Source: Flavobacterium hiemivividum
Lineage (GTDB): Bacteria; Bacteroidota; Bacteroidia; Flavobacteriales; Flavobacteriaceae
Length of the DNA stretch: 64,000 nt
Assembly (NCBI RefSeq): GCF_004349145.1
Contig: NZ_SMFO01000003.1
Span: 124,001 to 188,000 of the forward strand
Direction of reading: 5' to 3'
Shown here: one piece after another, positions 24,645 through 33,700 of the stretch
Layout of the letters: each line of letters begins with the position of its first letter
Position numbering within the stretch: the first letter of the stretch is position 1
Notes under the pieces: generated by a model
Databases searched by the model: none
The model's input: the letters and a program-made list of their open reading frames with translations, nothing else
Told to the model about the DNA's origin: nothing
Position numbers and translations under genes: made by a program

Positions 24645-25523
24645 ATGAAATCAATATCAAAAATATTGATGGTAATCACCGTATTACTATCAGCTGTAAA
24701 CAGTTTTGCACAAATCAAAAATGCAAAAACAGAAACCGTAAAAATATATGGCAACTGCGAAATGTGTAAAACAACCATCGAAAAAGCAGGAAATTTAAAA
24801 AATGTAGCCACAGTAGAATGGAATAAAGACACCAAAATGGCTACACTTAAATACGATGATAAAAAAACAAATCAGGATGAAATACTGAAACGTATTGCTT
24901 TGGCAGGTTATGACAGCGAGAAATTTTTGGCTCCAGATGATGTATATGCAAAATTATCCGACTGTTGCCAGTATAAAAGGGAACTAAAACCAGTTGCAAA
25001 AACCAAAGATGCAGGTATGGATATGAAAAATGAACACGCCAACCATAACCAAAGCGATATGGCTCAAAAAAACACCACTGAAACGCAAAATGTACCGCAA
25101 TTAAAAACCGTTTTCGAGAACTACTTTTCGGTTAAAGATGCGTTAGTAAAAACTGATGCAGGTATCTCATCTGCAAAAGCCGCTGAATTGGTAAAAGCCA
25201 TTAAAGCGGTAGAAATGACAAAACTTTCTACCAAGGAACATAACGTTTGGATGGAAGTGATGAAGGATTTAACAGCAAATGCTGAAAAAATTGCTACAAC
25301 CAAAGATGTGGCAAAACAAAGAGAAACTTTCGCTTTGCTTTCTAAGAATATGTATGAATTAACTAAGGTATCAAAACAAGAAGCACCTGTTTATTATCTG
25401 CATTGCCCTATGTACAATAATGGGAAAGGTGCAAACTGGTTAAGTAAGGAAGAAGTGGTTAAAAACCCATATTACGGTTCTAAAATGCTTACCTGCGGTA
25501 GTGTGCAGGAAACTATTAAATAA
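24645..25523 (+). CDS. HMA plus DUF3347 periplasmic metal-binding protein, 292 aa
   Basis: Signal peptide residues 1-22 (ending NSFAQ). The HMA-like domain, about 28-95, has the ligand pair C38-E-M-C41. A Met/His-rich linker (DAGMDMKNEHANHNQSDM) leads to a DUF3347 domain at about 145-285 with the family end YYLHCPMYNNGKGANWL and TCGSVQE. DUF3347 proteins accompany copper-efflux genes in Bacteroidota, and the HCPMY cluster suggests Cu binding. It is a periplasmic copper carrier by inference. A second DUF3347 protein lies at 26095. Confidence 0.82.
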   Translation: MKSISKILMVITVLLSAVNSFAQIKNAKTETVKIYGNCEMCKTTIEKAGNLKNVATVEWNKDTKMATLKYDDKKTNQDEILKRIALAGYDSEKFLAPDDVYAKLSDCCQYKRELKPVAKTKDAGMDMKNEHANHNQSDMAQKNTTETQNVPQLKTVFENYFSVKDALVKTDAGISSAKAAELVKAIKAVEMTKLSTKEHNVWMEVMKDLTANAEKIATTKDVAKQRETFALLSKNMYELTKVSKQEAPVYYLHCPMYNNGKGANWLSKEEVVKNPYYGSKMLTCGSVQETIK

Positions 25524-25542
25524 CAAATAAAACGCTATTGTT

Positions 25543-26064
25543 ATGGAAAGTATGAAAAACCAACACGGAATGCAACATACCCAAAAGAGTGAAGAAAATA
25601 ACCCCAATCATTCTTTAGCAATGTACAAACGTTTTGCTGTAATGGCTGTTGCAATGTTTGTAGCTATGTATTTTATTATGTATGCTATGATTGACGGTTT
25701 GCAGAACCTTATCCCCAACATCAATAATTTATATATGACCCTACTAATGGTTTCGGCAATGTTGGTAATTGAATTATGGATAATGAAAGGAATGTATCAA
25801 AACAAAAAAATCAATTGGGCAATCATAACGGTTTCCTTTGCGATTGGCATCTTTTGTTGGTTTGGTATTCGGGAGCAATTATTTGTGGGCGATAAGGAGT
25901 TTGTAAAAGGTATGATACCACATCACGCAGCAGCAGTATTGATGTCTGAAAAGGCTAAGCTTACCGACCCCGAATTGATACAGTTACAAAAAAACATACT
26001 GGAAACACAGGCACAAGAAATCGAATTTATGAAGCATAAGCTAAATGAATTTGAAAACAAATAA
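25543..26064 (+). CDS. DUF305 membrane protein, 173 aa
   Basis: His/Met-rich N-terminus (KNQHGMQHTQKSEENNPNH), three membrane segments (about residues 31-51, 64-80 and 92-108) and a C-terminal DUF305 stretch KGMIPHHAAAVLMSEKAKL with the paired H127-H128. DUF305 proteins with ferritin-like helical pairs are often copper-linked. It lies 19 bp after the HMA-DUF3347 gene, so same operon. The metal-binding role is inferred from the neighbours and the His/Met content. Confidence 0.8.
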   Translation: MESMKNQHGMQHTQKSEENNPNHSLAMYKRFAVMAVAMFVAMYFIMYAMIDGLQNLIPNINNLYMTLLMVSAMLVIELWIMKGMYQNKKINWAIITVSFAIGIFCWFGIREQLFVGDKEFVKGMIPHHAAAVLMSEKAKLTDPELIQLQKNILETQAQEIEFMKHKLNEFENK

Positions 26065-26094
26065 ATAAGATAAATTTCTTCAATAATATCAAAA

Positions 26095-26763
26095 ATGAAT
26101 AAAATGAAAAATATAATTTTCTCAATCATTACATTAGTAACAGTTGCAGCGGTAACAATTTCCTGCAATCAATCTTCAAATAAAAATAGCGACCAGCAAG
26201 CTAATGATAGCACAACAATTGCTGCAATTCCGGAGTTACAATCACCTACACACAATGATACGGTAGCAACTGTTACTTCAACGGATACGTCTTCTCAAGA
26301 GGCAGAAAAATCCGATGTGAAGCAAGCTCAAAAGTTTACTATCGCACCTATAATTAAGGATTATTTGACTTTAAAAAATGCACTTGTCTCAGATAACGAC
26401 CAAGCAGCTGCTAATGCAGGGAAGCAATTATTTACAACTTTAAACAATGTAAATATGAAATCCATTCCTGCCAACAAACATAAAGAATATATGGAGATAG
26501 CTGAAAATGCTAAGGAAAATGCAGAACACATTGGTGATAATGCAGGCAAAATAGACCATCAAAGAGAACATTTAGCATCATTAAGCAAAGATGTTTCCGA
26601 TCTTATAGTATTATTTGGAACTACACAAAAATTATATCAAGACCATTGTCCAATGTATAACGATGGTAAAGGTGCGGTTTGGATTAGCGAAGCTAAAGCT
26701 ATCAAAAACCCTTACTATGGCGGTAAAATGCTTACCTGTGGCTCTGTAAAAAAAGAGTTCTAA
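26095..26763 (+). CDS. DUF3347 lipoprotein, 222 aa
   Basis: Lipobox VAAVTISCNQ with Cys at about residue 24, a Ser/Thr-rich linker, then DUF3347 (about residues 80-220) with YQDHCPMYNDGKGAVWI and TCGSVKKEF. It is clearly related to the DUF3347 domain of the protein at 24645, apparently a duplicate without HMA. As a lipoprotein it would sit at the envelope and could pass copper to the oxidase encoded downstream. Confidence 0.8.
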   Translation: MNKMKNIIFSIITLVTVAAVTISCNQSSNKNSDQQANDSTTIAAIPELQSPTHNDTVATVTSTDTSSQEAEKSDVKQAQKFTIAPIIKDYLTLKNALVSDNDQAAANAGKQLFTTLNNVNMKSIPANKHKEYMEIAENAKENAEHIGDNAGKIDHQREHLASLSKDVSDLIVLFGTTQKLYQDHCPMYNDGKGAVWISEAKAIKNPYYGGKMLTCGSVKKEF

Positions 26764-26764
26764 A

Positions 26765-27214
26765 ATGAAGAAAGTATTAAAGATAATATTGACAATAGTG
26801 CTGTTTATTTTTATTGGAATACAATTTTATCAGCCTGCCCTTAATGTAGATAAAGGGCAGGTTTACACAACCGATTTTACCCAAGCCTATAAAATGCCTG
26901 TTCAAGTAAAAGCGATGTTTCAAACCTCTTGCTACGATTGTCATAGTAACAATACTAATTATGTTTGGTATGACTATGTGCAACCTATGAGAGCATTAAT
27001 TGAAAATCACATCAAAAACGCAAAAGAGGATTTGAATTTCAACGAATGGGGTACATATTCAAATAGGAAGCAGGAAAGATTATTAAACTCAATTAAAGAA
27101 CAAATCGAGACTAAACAAATGCCCTTATCATCATATACAATAATGCATAAAAAGGCAAAACTGAATGATGAGCAAATCAAAGTATTAACCAATTGGTTAA
27201 AAAAGCAGGAATAA
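26765..27214 (+). CDS. Haem-binding-domain protein (cytochrome-like), 149 aa
   Basis: An N-terminal signal-anchor (residues 1-22) is followed by a single c-type haem site C56-Y-D-C59-H60 in the conserved SCYDCHSNNTNY context. This is the 'haem-binding domain' family that is common in Bacteroidota. It begins 1 bp after the DUF3347 lipoprotein stop. Its place between copper binders and the multicopper oxidase suggests an electron-transfer partner, which is inference. Confidence 0.8.
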   Translation: MKKVLKIILTIVLFIFIGIQFYQPALNVDKGQVYTTDFTQAYKMPVQVKAMFQTSCYDCHSNNTNYVWYDYVQPMRALIENHIKNAKEDLNFNEWGTYSNRKQERLLNSIKEQIETKQMPLSSYTIMHKKAKLNDEQIKVLTNWLKKQE

Positions 27215-27237
27215 GTTTCATTAATAAAAATATTAAA

Positions 27238-29508
27238 ATGAATATACCCAGAAATATTACTATCAGATTGCTACAGGCAGTTTTCATACTGTTGTGTTCG
27301 CAATCTCTTTTTGCACAAAAGGTAGTCCGTTATGACCTTTATGTAAAAGACACACTTGTAAACTATGCAGACAAAGAAAAAAGAGCCATTGCTGTAAATG
27401 GTCAAATACCAATGCCTACCCTAACATTTACGGAGGGAGATACTGCCGAAATTGTAGTACACAACCAATTAAAAGAAAGTACATCATTGCATTGGCACGG
27501 TGTGTTCTTGCCCAATAAGGAAGATGGAGTGCCCTGGCTTACACAAAAACCGATTGAGGCAGGTACAACATATACCTATCGTTTTCCTATTATCCAACAC
27601 GGAACGCACTGGTATCACTCCCATTCTGGTTTGCAGGAGCAAATTGGGATGTATGGAAGTTTCGTAATGAAGAAAAAGGATGATGATAAATCTTTTAGAA
27701 AAGGAATTGATGATCTACCTACCATTCCTATTATTTTAAGTGAATGGACAAACCTTAATCCCGATAACATCAACCGTATGTTGCATAATGCCAATGATTG
27801 GGCAGCGATTAAAAAAAATGCGACACAATCTTATGCAGAAGCTATCAAAGAAGGTCATTTCAAAACAAAAATTAAGAACGAATGGAAGCGTATGTTGGCA
27901 ATGGATGTAAGCGATGTTTATTATGACAAAATTTTAATCAACGGAAATCATTCTACTGATTTAAAAACGGTTGATGGCAAAACGTTAAAAGCAGGCGATA
28001 AAGTACGGTTACGAGTATCAAACGGTGGTGCTTCTTCTTATTTTTGGTTGAGGTATGCAGGCGGAAAAATCACCGTAGTAGCCAATGATGGTAATGATGT
28101 AGAGCCTGTAGAAGTTGATAGATTAATTATTGCAGTTTCTGAAACTTATGATGTGGTGGTAACCATTCCTGAAGATGGTGTTGCCTATGAATTTTTAGCA
28201 ACTACCGAAGACAGAACACAGTCAGCAAGCTATTTTGTAGGTAATGGCATCAAACAGCTCATTTCACCACTTCCAAAATTGAAATATTTTGAAGGGATGA
28301 AAATGATGAATGATATGATGAAGATGAACGGCGATTTGGACGATATGGGAATGAAAATGAGCTTGAACCAAATGGATATGAATGTGGTAATGTATCCCGA
28401 AATCACAGGAGATAGTAAGCAGAAAGAAGACCACAGCCAACACAATATGAATATGGAAAATGATCCCAACCGTTACAATGCAAATGCTTTGGGAGAAATC
28501 AAAACGCTGAATTATGCAATGCTACAATCTCCTTCCAATACCTCACTTCCTAAAGATGCGCCAGTAAAAGAATTGAAATTTACTCTTACCGGAAATATGA
28601 ACCGTTATGTGTGGAGTATGGATAATAAAATACTTTCAGAAGTTGATAAAATACCTGTAAAAAAAGGAGAAATTCTACGAATTACCATTCATAATAACTC
28701 AATGATGCGCCACCCAATGCATTTGCATGGTTTTGATTTCAGGGTAATCAACGGCAAAGGCGAAAAATCACCACTTAAAAATGTCTTAGATATAATGCCA
28801 ATGGAAACGGATACCATTGAGTTTTTAGCAAACGAAGAAGGAGATTGGTTTTTCCACTGTCATATCTTATATCATATGATGTCGGGAATGAACAGGGTTT
28901 TTGCAGTAGATGATTATCAAAATCCGAATTTACCCAACAAAAAACAAGCCTATAACAAGTTGCAGAGAGAAAGCAATATGCCGCACTTTATGGCGCAGAA
29001 TGATTTTGCAACTAATGGTAATGATGGTGATGCAATGCTCCAGAACTCAAGATGGTCTTTAGGTACAGAATGGCGTTTAGGCTATAATGATATGCATGGT
29101 TATGAAGTAGAAACTCATTTAGGAAGATACATTGGGAAAATGCAATGGTTTATGCCGTTTATTGGTTTTGATTGGCGATACCGAAAAATGGGAATGGATG
29201 AACACGAAACAAATTTATTCGGACAGAAAAACGAAAAAGATACCCGCAGAGCCTTTAGTTTAGGTTTTATGTATACTTTGCCAATGTTGGTAAACTTTCA
29301 GGCAGAAGTATATCATGATGGAATTGTTCGTTTGTCATTAATGCGGGAAGATATTCCAATTTCCAAAAGAATAAGAGCAGGATTTATGGTTAATACTGAT
29401 ATGGAATATATGGCAGACCTAAAGTACATCATCAACAAAAACATTGGCATCCGTACACATTACGATAGCGATATGGGTTTTGGAGTGGGGCTCGCACTGA
29501 ATTATTAG
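27238..29508 (+). CDS. Multicopper oxidase with fused C-terminal outer-membrane-barrel-like tail, 756 aa
   Basis: Start taken at the ATG at 27238 (MNIPRNITIRLLQAVFILL), since it begins a signal peptide; an upstream in-frame ATG overlaps the preceding gene. Copper ligands: H85-W-H87, H124-W-Y-H127-S-H129, H492-P-M-H495-L-H497, and H540-C541-H542-x3-H546 with axial M551. A Met/His-rich insertion lies at about 340-410. After about residue 585 a non-oxidase stretch of about 170 residues follows, with alternating aromatic strands ending GVGLALNY, resembling the CopB copper-resistance barrel. A periplasmic Cu(I) oxidase (PcoA/CopA type) seems certain; the CopB-like tail is probable. Confidence 0.85.
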   Translation: MNIPRNITIRLLQAVFILLCSQSLFAQKVVRYDLYVKDTLVNYADKEKRAIAVNGQIPMPTLTFTEGDTAEIVVHNQLKESTSLHWHGVFLPNKEDGVPWLTQKPIEAGTTYTYRFPIIQHGTHWYHSHSGLQEQIGMYGSFVMKKKDDDKSFRKGIDDLPTIPIILSEWTNLNPDNINRMLHNANDWAAIKKNATQSYAEAIKEGHFKTKIKNEWKRMLAMDVSDVYYDKILINGNHSTDLKTVDGKTLKAGDKVRLRVSNGGASSYFWLRYAGGKITVVANDGNDVEPVEVDRLIIAVSETYDVVVTIPEDGVAYEFLATTEDRTQSASYFVGNGIKQLISPLPKLKYFEGMKMMNDMMKMNGDLDDMGMKMSLNQMDMNVVMYPEITGDSKQKEDHSQHNMNMENDPNRYNANALGEIKTLNYAMLQSPSNTSLPKDAPVKELKFTLTGNMNRYVWSMDNKILSEVDKIPVKKGEILRITIHNNSMMRHPMHLHGFDFRVINGKGEKSPLKNVLDIMPMETDTIEFLANEEGDWFFHCHILYHMMSGMNRVFAVDDYQNPNLPNKKQAYNKLQRESNMPHFMAQNDFATNGNDGDAMLQNSRWSLGTEWRLGYNDMHGYEVETHLGRYIGKMQWFMPFIGFDWRYRKMGMDEHETNLFGQKNEKDTRRAFSLGFMYTLPMLVNFQAEVYHDGIVRLSLMREDIPISKRIRAGFMVNTDMEYMADLKYIINKNIGIRTHYDSDMGFGVGLALNY

Positions 29509-29522
29509 TAAACAGTGTATAT

Positions 29523-29625
29523 AATACGAATTAAGGGTTAAAACCATCAATTAATTTGCGGTTTATTACAAAAAATTAAATATTGCAAAACCATAACTAT
29601 TAAGACCCAACCCTTAATTCGTATT
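29523..29625. repeat. 103-bp segment bounded by perfect 17-bp inverted repeats
   Basis: AATACGAATTAAGGGTT (29523-29539) is repeated in inverted form at 29609-29625. The 69-bp interior holds further GGTTT/AAACC symmetry. It fills much of the gap between the oxidase stop and the Fur-family gene. It could be a transcript end structure, a looping operator or a small mobile remnant; no target-site duplication is obvious. Confidence 0.65.
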
Positions 29626-29730
29626 AATAAGAAATTATATTGTAGATTAAATAGCAAAACCGTTAGTTTGAACACCCATTTTAACATAGCCTCTCGATTT
29701 TGGAGTAAATGGCAATAGAAATTGATCATT

Positions 29731-30138
29731 ATGAAAAATGAAGAAAATATTTTACAACAAAGAAATATTAAACCCACAGCAATGCGTTTGTTGGTAATAG
29801 AAAAATTGTTGAAACTGCAATATGCCATCAGTCATAAGGAATTAGCAGAACAGTTTGAAAATGCAGATAATGTTACGCTATTTAGAACGCTGAAAACTTT
29901 TTTAGAGCACAAACTTATCCATACTATTGACGACGGAACAGGAGTTGTAAAATATGCACTTTGTCAATCGGGTTGCAATTGCAAACCTTCAGAACAGCAT
30001 ACGCATTTTCATTGCTCCCAGTGCCAGCGAACTTTTTGTCTTACCGATACCGAAATTCCAAACATCAATATTCCACTAAATTTTAAATTAGAAGGTGTCA
30101 ATTTGGTACTTAAAGGACGGTGTGACAGATGCAACTAA
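29731..30138 (+). CDS. Fur-family metal-responsive regulator, 135 aa
   Basis: Start taken at the ATG at 29731; a frame from TTG 29722 would add three residues. Winged-helix N-half (MRLLVIEKLLKLQYAISHKEL ... NVTLFRTLKTFLEHKLIHTI) and a C-half with the family histidine cluster HTHFHCSQCQRTFCL and a final CDRC. Both Cys pairs would hold structural zinc. It could act as Fur, Zur or a related sensor. A TGCAATC-C-GATTGCA dyad, the 7-1-7 pattern of Fur-family boxes, lies 14 bp past its stop and upstream of the next gene. Confidence 0.88.
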   Translation: MKNEENILQQRNIKPTAMRLLVIEKLLKLQYAISHKELAEQFENADNVTLFRTLKTFLEHKLIHTIDDGTGVVKYALCQSGCNCKPSEQHTHFHCSQCQRTFCLTDTEIPNINIPLNFKLEGVNLVLKGRCDRCN

Positions 30139-30147
30139 AATACTATG

Positions 30148-30189
30148 AAACTTTGCAATCCGATTGCAAAGTTTATTTTTCTATATTTG
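30148..30189 (+). promoter_or_regulatory. Fur-box-like dyad / terminator hairpin overlapping the next promoter
   Basis: AAACTTTGCAAT (30148-30159) and ATTGCAAAGTTT (30163-30174) form a perfect 12-bp dyad. Its core TGCAATC-C-GATTGCA has 7-1-7 symmetry like Fur-family operators, while the hairpin followed by ATTTTT also resembles a terminator for the Fur gene. TATATTTG (30182-30189) is a -7 box 8 bp before the ATG at 30198. The two functions may be combined. Confidence 0.55.
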
Positions 30190-30197
30190 CACTATAA

Positions 30198-30524
30198 ATG
30201 AGATGGATAATCACAATATGGACTTTTTACCTGATGGTACTTTTTTCATTGCCTTGTAGCGATGGAAGCAATCAGTGTGAGGATACCATTCCTAAAATTG
30301 AAACCGTTCAATCTCACGACCACAACCAAGATAGCGATGACAATTGCAGTCCTTTTTGTTATTGCAATTGTTGTAGTATAAGTATTGCTACTTACCATTT
30401 CAAACCTTTTGAAATCAAGCAACCTAAACCCACTCTTGTTGTTAAAAAAATTACACTTCGTGATTTTACTTTAATTTCCTTCTACTCAGGAAGTATTTGG
30501 CATCCTCCTAAATTTACTGTTTAA
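30198..30524 (+). CDS. DUF6660-type Cys-rich protein with IW-H-PPK tail, 108 aa
   Basis: N-terminal signal segment (RWIITIWTFYLMVLFSLPC, with a Cys near residue 20 that may be acylated), a His/Asp/Cys-rich middle (SHDHNQDSDDNCSPFCYCNC) and a tail SFYSGSIWHPPKFTV. The CSPFxxC and tail patterns recur in the protein at 39146, which I assign to DUF6660. It opens the RND efflux transcript. Predicted leaderless or nearly so, since the -7 box ends 8 bp before the ATG. A metal-binding envelope protein by composition. Confidence 0.72.
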   Translation: MRWIITIWTFYLMVLFSLPCSDGSNQCEDTIPKIETVQSHDHNQDSDDNCSPFCYCNCCSISIATYHFKPFEIKQPKPTLVVKKITLRDFTLISFYSGSIWHPPKFTV

Positions 30525-30758
30525 TTTTTTCAGATTTTCTTAATGCTATTGATGGTTTGTTGCAAGCCTCAGTAATTGTATGCCTTTTATTGGCTTTACG
30601 GTACTGCTAGCCTGTTCGTGTTATGTATTTTCTATGAATGTTTGTTTATAGAAATAATTACAGGCATAATCCACTTCATCCGATAGTTATTTGATTATCT
30701 GTTGGCTTCTTATGGCAAGAGGCAATAATTTATTTATCAAAAAATTAAACAGATACAC
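30525..30758 (+). other. Non-coding spacer between DUF6660 gene and RND pump gene
   Basis: 234 bp without a gene. A hairpin TTTCTAT (30629-30635) / ATAGAAA (30648-30654) is visible and the region is otherwise unremarkable. It may hold a processing or attenuation site for the downstream pump gene; nothing stronger can be said. Confidence 0.4.
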
Positions 30759-33700
30759 GTGTTAGATAACATTATAAAATTTAGTATTCAGAACAAGCTC
30801 GTCATTGGGATAATGACCTTGTTACTCATCATTTGGGGAGTGTGGAGTGCCACAAAACTACCCATTGATGCCGTACCCGATATTACTAATAATCAGGTGC
30901 AAATAATTACGGTTTGCCCTACATTGGCAGGGCAAGAAGTAGAACAATTAGTAACCTTCCCTATTGAGCAAAGCATTGCCAATATTCCAGATATAGAAGA
31001 AACAAGGAGTATTTCAAGATTTGGCTTATCGGTAATTACAGTAGTATTTAAAGATAAAGTAGACATTTATTTTGCCCGTCAGCTTATCAATGAAAAACTA
31101 AAAGAAGCAGAGGAAAATATACCTAAAGGTATTGGCAAGCCAGAACTTGCACCAGTAAGTACCGGATTGGGAGAAGTCTATCAATACATCATCCATCCGA
31201 AAAAAGGCAGTGAAAAAAAATACAATGCAAAAGACCTACGCACAATGCAGGATTGGATTGTAGCAAGACAATTATATGGAACTCCCGGAATTGCCGAAGT
31301 AAATAGTTTTGGTGGCGAACTGAAACAATATGAAGTAGCAGTAAATCCCAATCGCTTAAAAGCTATGGGGGTAAGTGTTACCGACATTTTTACCGCATTA
31401 GAAAAAAACAATCAAAATACTGGTGGTGCATATATCGACAAAAAACCAAACGCTTATTTCATCCGAGGTATAGGTTTGGTAACTTCATTGGATGATGTAA
31501 AAAATATCAGTGTAAAAAATGATGGCGGCAGTATTCCTATTTTTATTAAAGATGTGGCAGATGTTCGTTTTGGAAGTGCTGTACGATACGGAGCAATGAC
31601 CTACAACGGCGAAGTAGATGCAGTTGGCGGTGTGGTAATGATGTTGAAAGGCGAGAACAGCAATGAGGTTGTAAATCGCATCAAAGAAAAATTGCCTATT
31701 ATTCAAAAATCCTTACCCGAAGATATAATTATTGAACCCTATTTAGACCGTACAGATTTGGTTGACAGAGCTATGAGTACCGTTGAAAAGAACCTGATAG
31801 AAGGCGCACTGATTGTCATTTTTGTATTGGTGCTTTTTTTAGGGAATTTTAGGGCAGGATTGATTGTAGCATCCGCTATTCCTTTGGCGATGTTGTTTGC
31901 ATTGGCTTTAATGAATGTGTTTGGCGTAAGTGCCAATTTAATGAGTTTGGGAGCAATAGATTTTGGATTAATTGTAGATGGTGCGGTAATTATTGTAGAA
32001 GCCACATTGCATCATTTAGGTTTAAGGAAATCTACACAAAGGCTCACACAGCAAGAAATGGATAATGAAGTATTTACCTCAGCTTCCAAAATTCGTAATA
32101 GTGCAGCCTTTGGTGAAATCATTATCCTTATAGTTTACATTCCTATTCTTACATTGGTAGGTGTAGAAGGTAAAATGTTCCGTCCAATGGCACAAACAGT
32201 AGGTTTTGCAATATTCGGAGCATTGATATTATCTTTAACATATATCCCGATGATGTGCGCTTTGTTCTTATCTAAAAAGCCGATGCTCAAAGAAACCATT
32301 TCGGATAAAATGATGAATTGGTTGCAAAAAATGTATCAACCATTATTAGAAAAAGCCATCAAAATAAAATATTGGCTAGTAGGAATTACCGTTGGTATAT
32401 TTGTTTTTAGTCTTTTCTTATTTAGCAGAATGGGTGGCGAATTTATACCACAATTACAGGAAGGAGATTTTGCCTTCCATTGTATTTTACCACAAGGCAG
32501 TTCATTGAGCCAGAGTATAGAAACCTCTATGCAAGCTTCAAGAATTATTAAAGAATTTGATGAAGTAAAAATGGTAGTAGGTAAAACTGGAGCGGCAGAA
32601 GTGCCAACGGATCCAATGCCACCCGAAGCTACTGATATGATGATATTGCTAAAGCCTCAAAGCGAATGGAAAAGTGGTAGAAATTATGATGAATTGGCGG
32701 ATGCAATTAATGAAAAATTAGAGGCAATACCTGGTGTGTTCTTTGAAAAAAACCAGCCGATACAAATGCGTTTCAATGAATTAATGACAGGTATTAGGCA
32801 AGATGTAGCAGTAAAAATATTTGGAGAAAATTTAGATACGCTTGCCTTGAATGCTGATAAGGTTAGTAAGGTTATACAAACAGTAGAAGGTGCTACATCT
32901 CCACAAGTAGAACGTGTGAGTGGTTTACCGCAAATAAATATAGAATACGACCGTACACGTTTAGCCAATTATGGGATAACGGTAGAAGATGTAAACAATG
33001 TAGTAAGCACTGCATTTGCAGGAAAAAGTGCTGGTGTAGTATATGAAAACGAAAGAAGATTTGAACTGGTAGTTCGGTTGGATAGTGTTTACCGTAACAG
33101 TATCGAAGATGTAAACAATTTGATGATACCAACTTCAACTGGTAATCAAATTCCGCTTTCGCAAGTAGCAACTATTGATTACAAATTAGGACCGGCACAG
33201 ATAAGCCGTGAAGCAGGAAAACGTAGAATTGTAATCGGGTTCAACGTTGCAGACAGGGATGTACAAAGTGTGGTAGAAGAAATTCAGCAAAAATTAAATA
33301 CACAGGTAAAATTACCACCGGGCTACTATTTCACGTATGGCGGTCAATTTGAAAACTTGCAGGAAGCCAGTAACCGATTAATGATAGCCGTTCCGGTTTC
33401 TTTGTTATTGATTTTTGTATTGCTCTATTTCACGTTCCGTTCCTTTAAACAGGCAGGCTTAATATTTACAGCTATCCCAATGAGTGCGATCGGTGGTATA
33501 TTGGCTTTATTACTTCGTGGTATGCCGTTCAGCATCAGTGCAGGAATTGGATTTATTGCTTTGTTTGGTGTGGCAGTTCTCAACGGAATTGTATTGATAG
33601 GCACTTTCAACCAATTAGAAAAAGAAGGTGTAAAAGATGTTTTCAAACGAGTAATAGAAGGAACTAAAATCCGACTGCGACCAGTATTGATGACAGCAAC

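Noticed and set aside
27193..27237. Upstream start for the multicopper oxidase
   Set aside because: It would overlap the haem-binding gene and delay the signal peptide; the ATG at 27238 gives a normal signal sequence.
29523..29625. Insertion sequence in the Fur-gene upstream region
   Set aside because: No transposase, only about 100 bp, and no clear target duplication; kept as an unexplained inverted repeat instead.
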